Positions 62,409-64,000 of a stretch of DNA of 64,000 bases are shown one piece after another (the stretch's first letter is position 1; every line of letters begins with the position of its first letter). Under the pieces are notes generated by a model. The model was given only the letters and a program-made list of their open reading frames with translations. It ran no database searches and was not told the DNA's origin. Position numbers and translations under genes: made by a program. Origin of the DNA: CADEER01 sp965216585 (GTDB lineage Bacteria; Desulfobacterota; Binatia; HRBIN30; CADEER01); the NCBI GenBank assembly GCA_965216585.1, contig CBDCGC010000003.1, positions 868,001-932,000 on the forward strand, in the 5' to 3' direction.

Positions 62409-64000
62409 ATGACCGAGGCGGCACGACACCACCACGCGGAGCCGACCAGCTTCTTGCGCAAGTACGTCTTCTCGGTCGACCACAAGGTGATCGGCAAGCA
62501 ATACCTTCTGCTCGGTCTGGTCATGGCGTTGGTCGGCGGCGCCAGCGCCTACATCATGCGCTGGCAGTTGGCGTGGCCGGAAACCCAGATCCCCCTGACC
62601 TCCTGGATCTCCGAGCCGCTCATGTACGAGGGCTACCTCGACCCGACCTTCTACAACCAATTGGTCACGATGCACGGCACGGTGATGGTGTTCTTCGTCG
62701 CCATGCCGATCCTACTCGGCGCCTTCGGCAACTTTCTGCTGCCGATCATGGTCGGCGCCGACGACATGGCTTTTCCGCGCCTCAACATGATGTCGTTCTG
62801 GATCATCTTTACCGCCTCGCTGATCTTGATCGCCTCTTTCTTCGTCGAAGGAGGACCTGCGGCGGCGGGCTGGACCGGCTACACGCCGTTGTCGGCGAAC
62901 CCGGAATACACGGGGGCCCATTGGGGAATGTGCCTTTGGCTGCTCGCACTGGCGCTCGAGTTCACCTCGTTCTTGATGGGCGGCATCAACATGCTGACCA
63001 CCGTCATCAACATGCGGGCGCCGGGGCTGTCGATGTTTCGACTGCCGCTCATGGTGTGGATGCAAATCTCGGCCGCGGTCATCTTTCTGCTCTCCGTCGG
63101 CCCACTGATCGCCGGCGCGATCATGCTCTTGCTCGACAACGCCATCGGCACGCGCTTCTTCCAACCCGAGTTTGGCGGCGACCCACTCTTGTGGCAGCAC
63201 ATGTTCTGGTTCTTCGGCCACCCCGAGGTCTACGTCATCCTGCTCCCCGCAGTCGGGGCGGTGCTCGAGATTTTTCCCGTCTTCTGTCGCAAACCGATCT
63301 TCGGCTACCGAACGATCATCTACTCCACCATCATCGCCGGCGTGCTGAGCTTCATCGTCTGGGCGCATCACATGTTCATCAGTGGCATCGACCCGCGCCT
63401 GGCACTTCCTTTCAGCATCACGACCATCCTCATCTCGGTGCCGTTCGCGGTGATCATCTTCGCCATCATCGTCACGCTGTGGGGCGCGTCGATCACCATG
63501 CCGACACCGATGCTCTTCGCCCTCGGCTTCCTCGTCTCCTTCCTGATGGGCGGGGTCACCGGAATCTTCAACGGCTCGGCGGCCGTCGACATCTACATCC
63601 ACGACACCTACTTCGTCGTCGCGCACTTCCACTACACGCTCTTTCCGTCGGTGTTCTTCGGCGGCTTCGCCGGAATCTACTTCTGGTATCCGAAGATGTT
63701 CGGCCGCATGATGAGCGAAACCCTGGGCAAGGTGCACTTCTGGGCGACGTTCATCTTCTTCAACGCCACGTTCCTGCCGATGTTCGGCCTCGGCCTCGGC
63801 GGTCACATGCGCCGCATCTACAATCCGATGCAGTACGAGTTCTTACAGGGACTGTCGGCCACCAACCAATTGGTGACCTACATGGCGATCCTGCTGATCT
63901 TGTCGCAGTTCGTTTTCATGGTGAACTTCTTCCTGAGCATGGTGCGTGGAGAAGTCGCCGAGGCCAATCCGTGGCGCGCCAACACACTCGAGTGGACGGC
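62409..64000 (+). CDS. coxA: Cytochrome c oxidase subunit I (3' end outside window)
   Basis: The first 530 residues of a haem-copper oxidase subunit I. Haem and CuB ligands are present: MHGTVMVFFVAMP (His), FFGHPEVYVILLP (His and cross-linked Tyr, with the A-type Glu), WAHHMF (two His) and VAHFHYTLF (two His). D-channel residues are kept (GADDMAFPRLN). The helix that normally carries the K-channel lysine (VPTGIKIF-type) reads SVPFAVIIFAIIVTLW, so that Lys is Ile here. GAGGAG ahead of the ATG. The reading frame is intact to the window edge. Confidence 0.95.
   Translation, partial: MTEAARHHHAEPTSFLRKYVFSVDHKVIGKQYLLLGLVMALVGGASAYIMRWQLAWPETQIPLTSWISEPLMYEGYLDPTFYNQLVTMHGTVMVFFVAMPILLGAFGNFLLPIMVGADDMAFPRLNMMSFWIIFTASLILIASFFVEGGPAAAGWTGYTPLSANPEYTGAHWGMCLWLLALALEFTSFLMGGINMLTTVINMRAPGLSMFRLPLMVWMQISAAVIFLLSVGPLIAGAIMLLLDNAIGTRFFQPEFGGDPLLWQHMFWFFGHPEVYVILLPAVGAVLEIFPVFCRKPIFGYRTIIYSTIIAGVLSFIVWAHHMFISGIDPRLALPFSITTILISVPFAVIIFAIIVTLWGASITMPTPMLFALGFLVSFLMGGVTGIFNGSAAVDIYIHDTYFVVAHFHYTLFPSVFFGGFAGIYFWYPKMFGRMMSETLGKVHFWATFIFFNATFLPMFGLGLGGHMRRIYNPMQYEFLQGLSATNQLVTYMAILLILSQFVFMVNFFLSMVRGEVAEANPWRANTLEWT

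Noticed and set aside
62712..63806. Minus-strand open frame opposite coxA
   Set aside because: Asp/Glu/Arg/His-rich shadow of a membrane protein gene whose ligands are all intact.

Overview
The window is GC-rich and dense with genes, with almost no mobile DNA. It looks like a chromosomal piece of an uncultured Gram-negative bacterium: there are two predicted outer-membrane beta-barrels (6091-8070, 60446-61507), a lytic transglycosylase and many signal peptides. No rRNA or tRNA gene was seen. Secreted proteins with a dockerin-like C-x-G-D-C-[ND]-x-[DN]-G motif, a Gly/Cys-rich MYXO-CTERM-like tail, a class II ribonucleotide reductase and the DUF1302/YCF48/RND/DUF1329 export set suggest a deep delta-proteobacteria-like lineage. 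Candidatus Binatota (Desulfobacterota_B) is my best guess; this is inference only.

Layout. 1-4580 (minus): a YhaN/YhaO-type ATPase-nuclease pair, a metallo-beta-lactamase-fold hydrolase and a ferredoxin reductase-like flavoprotein. 4650-13391: a divergent exported protein, then an envelope cluster (DUF1302 barrel, YCF48-like propeller, RND/MMPL exporter, DUF1329 protein) closed by a strong terminator. 13428-33845: housekeeping genes (clpB, lytic transglycosylase, TetR regulator, nrdJ, a DciA-like protein, rnd, egtD, an osmoprotectant ABC importer with a fused binding protein-permease, a DHH phosphoesterase, serS, yraN, gatCAB), interrupted by a 63-bp tandem repeat array of 12.4 copies (29359-30140) and a candidate structured RNA (17951-18021). 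33961-40634: a surface-protein island with three dockerin-like proteins, one cohesin-like protein with five Cys-rich repeats and a membrane-anchor tail, and a beta-helix protein.

41416-60229 is the most interesting part. It carries close look-alikes of the mycobacterial KstR2 regulon, which degrades steroid rings C and D (HIP pathway): FadD3, IpdA, IpdB, EchA20, a FadE31-like and two FadE32/33-like acyl-CoA dehydrogenases, FadA6 and an SDR like Rv3549c. With them are a DUF35 + Ltp-type thiolase-like pair (the architecture of steroid side-chain retro-aldolases), a MaoC hydratase, an F420-type LLM oxidoreductase and another thiolase. An inverted repeat just upstream of ipdA resembles the published KstR2 operator. 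The two catabolic blocks (41416-45358 and 50224-60229) are separated by a VapBC toxin-antitoxin module, a coiled-coil HhH protein, a BON-domain protein, a SRPBCC protein and a small dockerin-only protein. The envelope cluster at 6-13 kb could plausibly move the hydrophobic substrate; that link is inferred.

The window ends in cytochrome c oxidase genes: coxB, and coxA cut by the window edge. This CoxA keeps the haem and CuB ligands but appears to lack the usual K-channel lysine.
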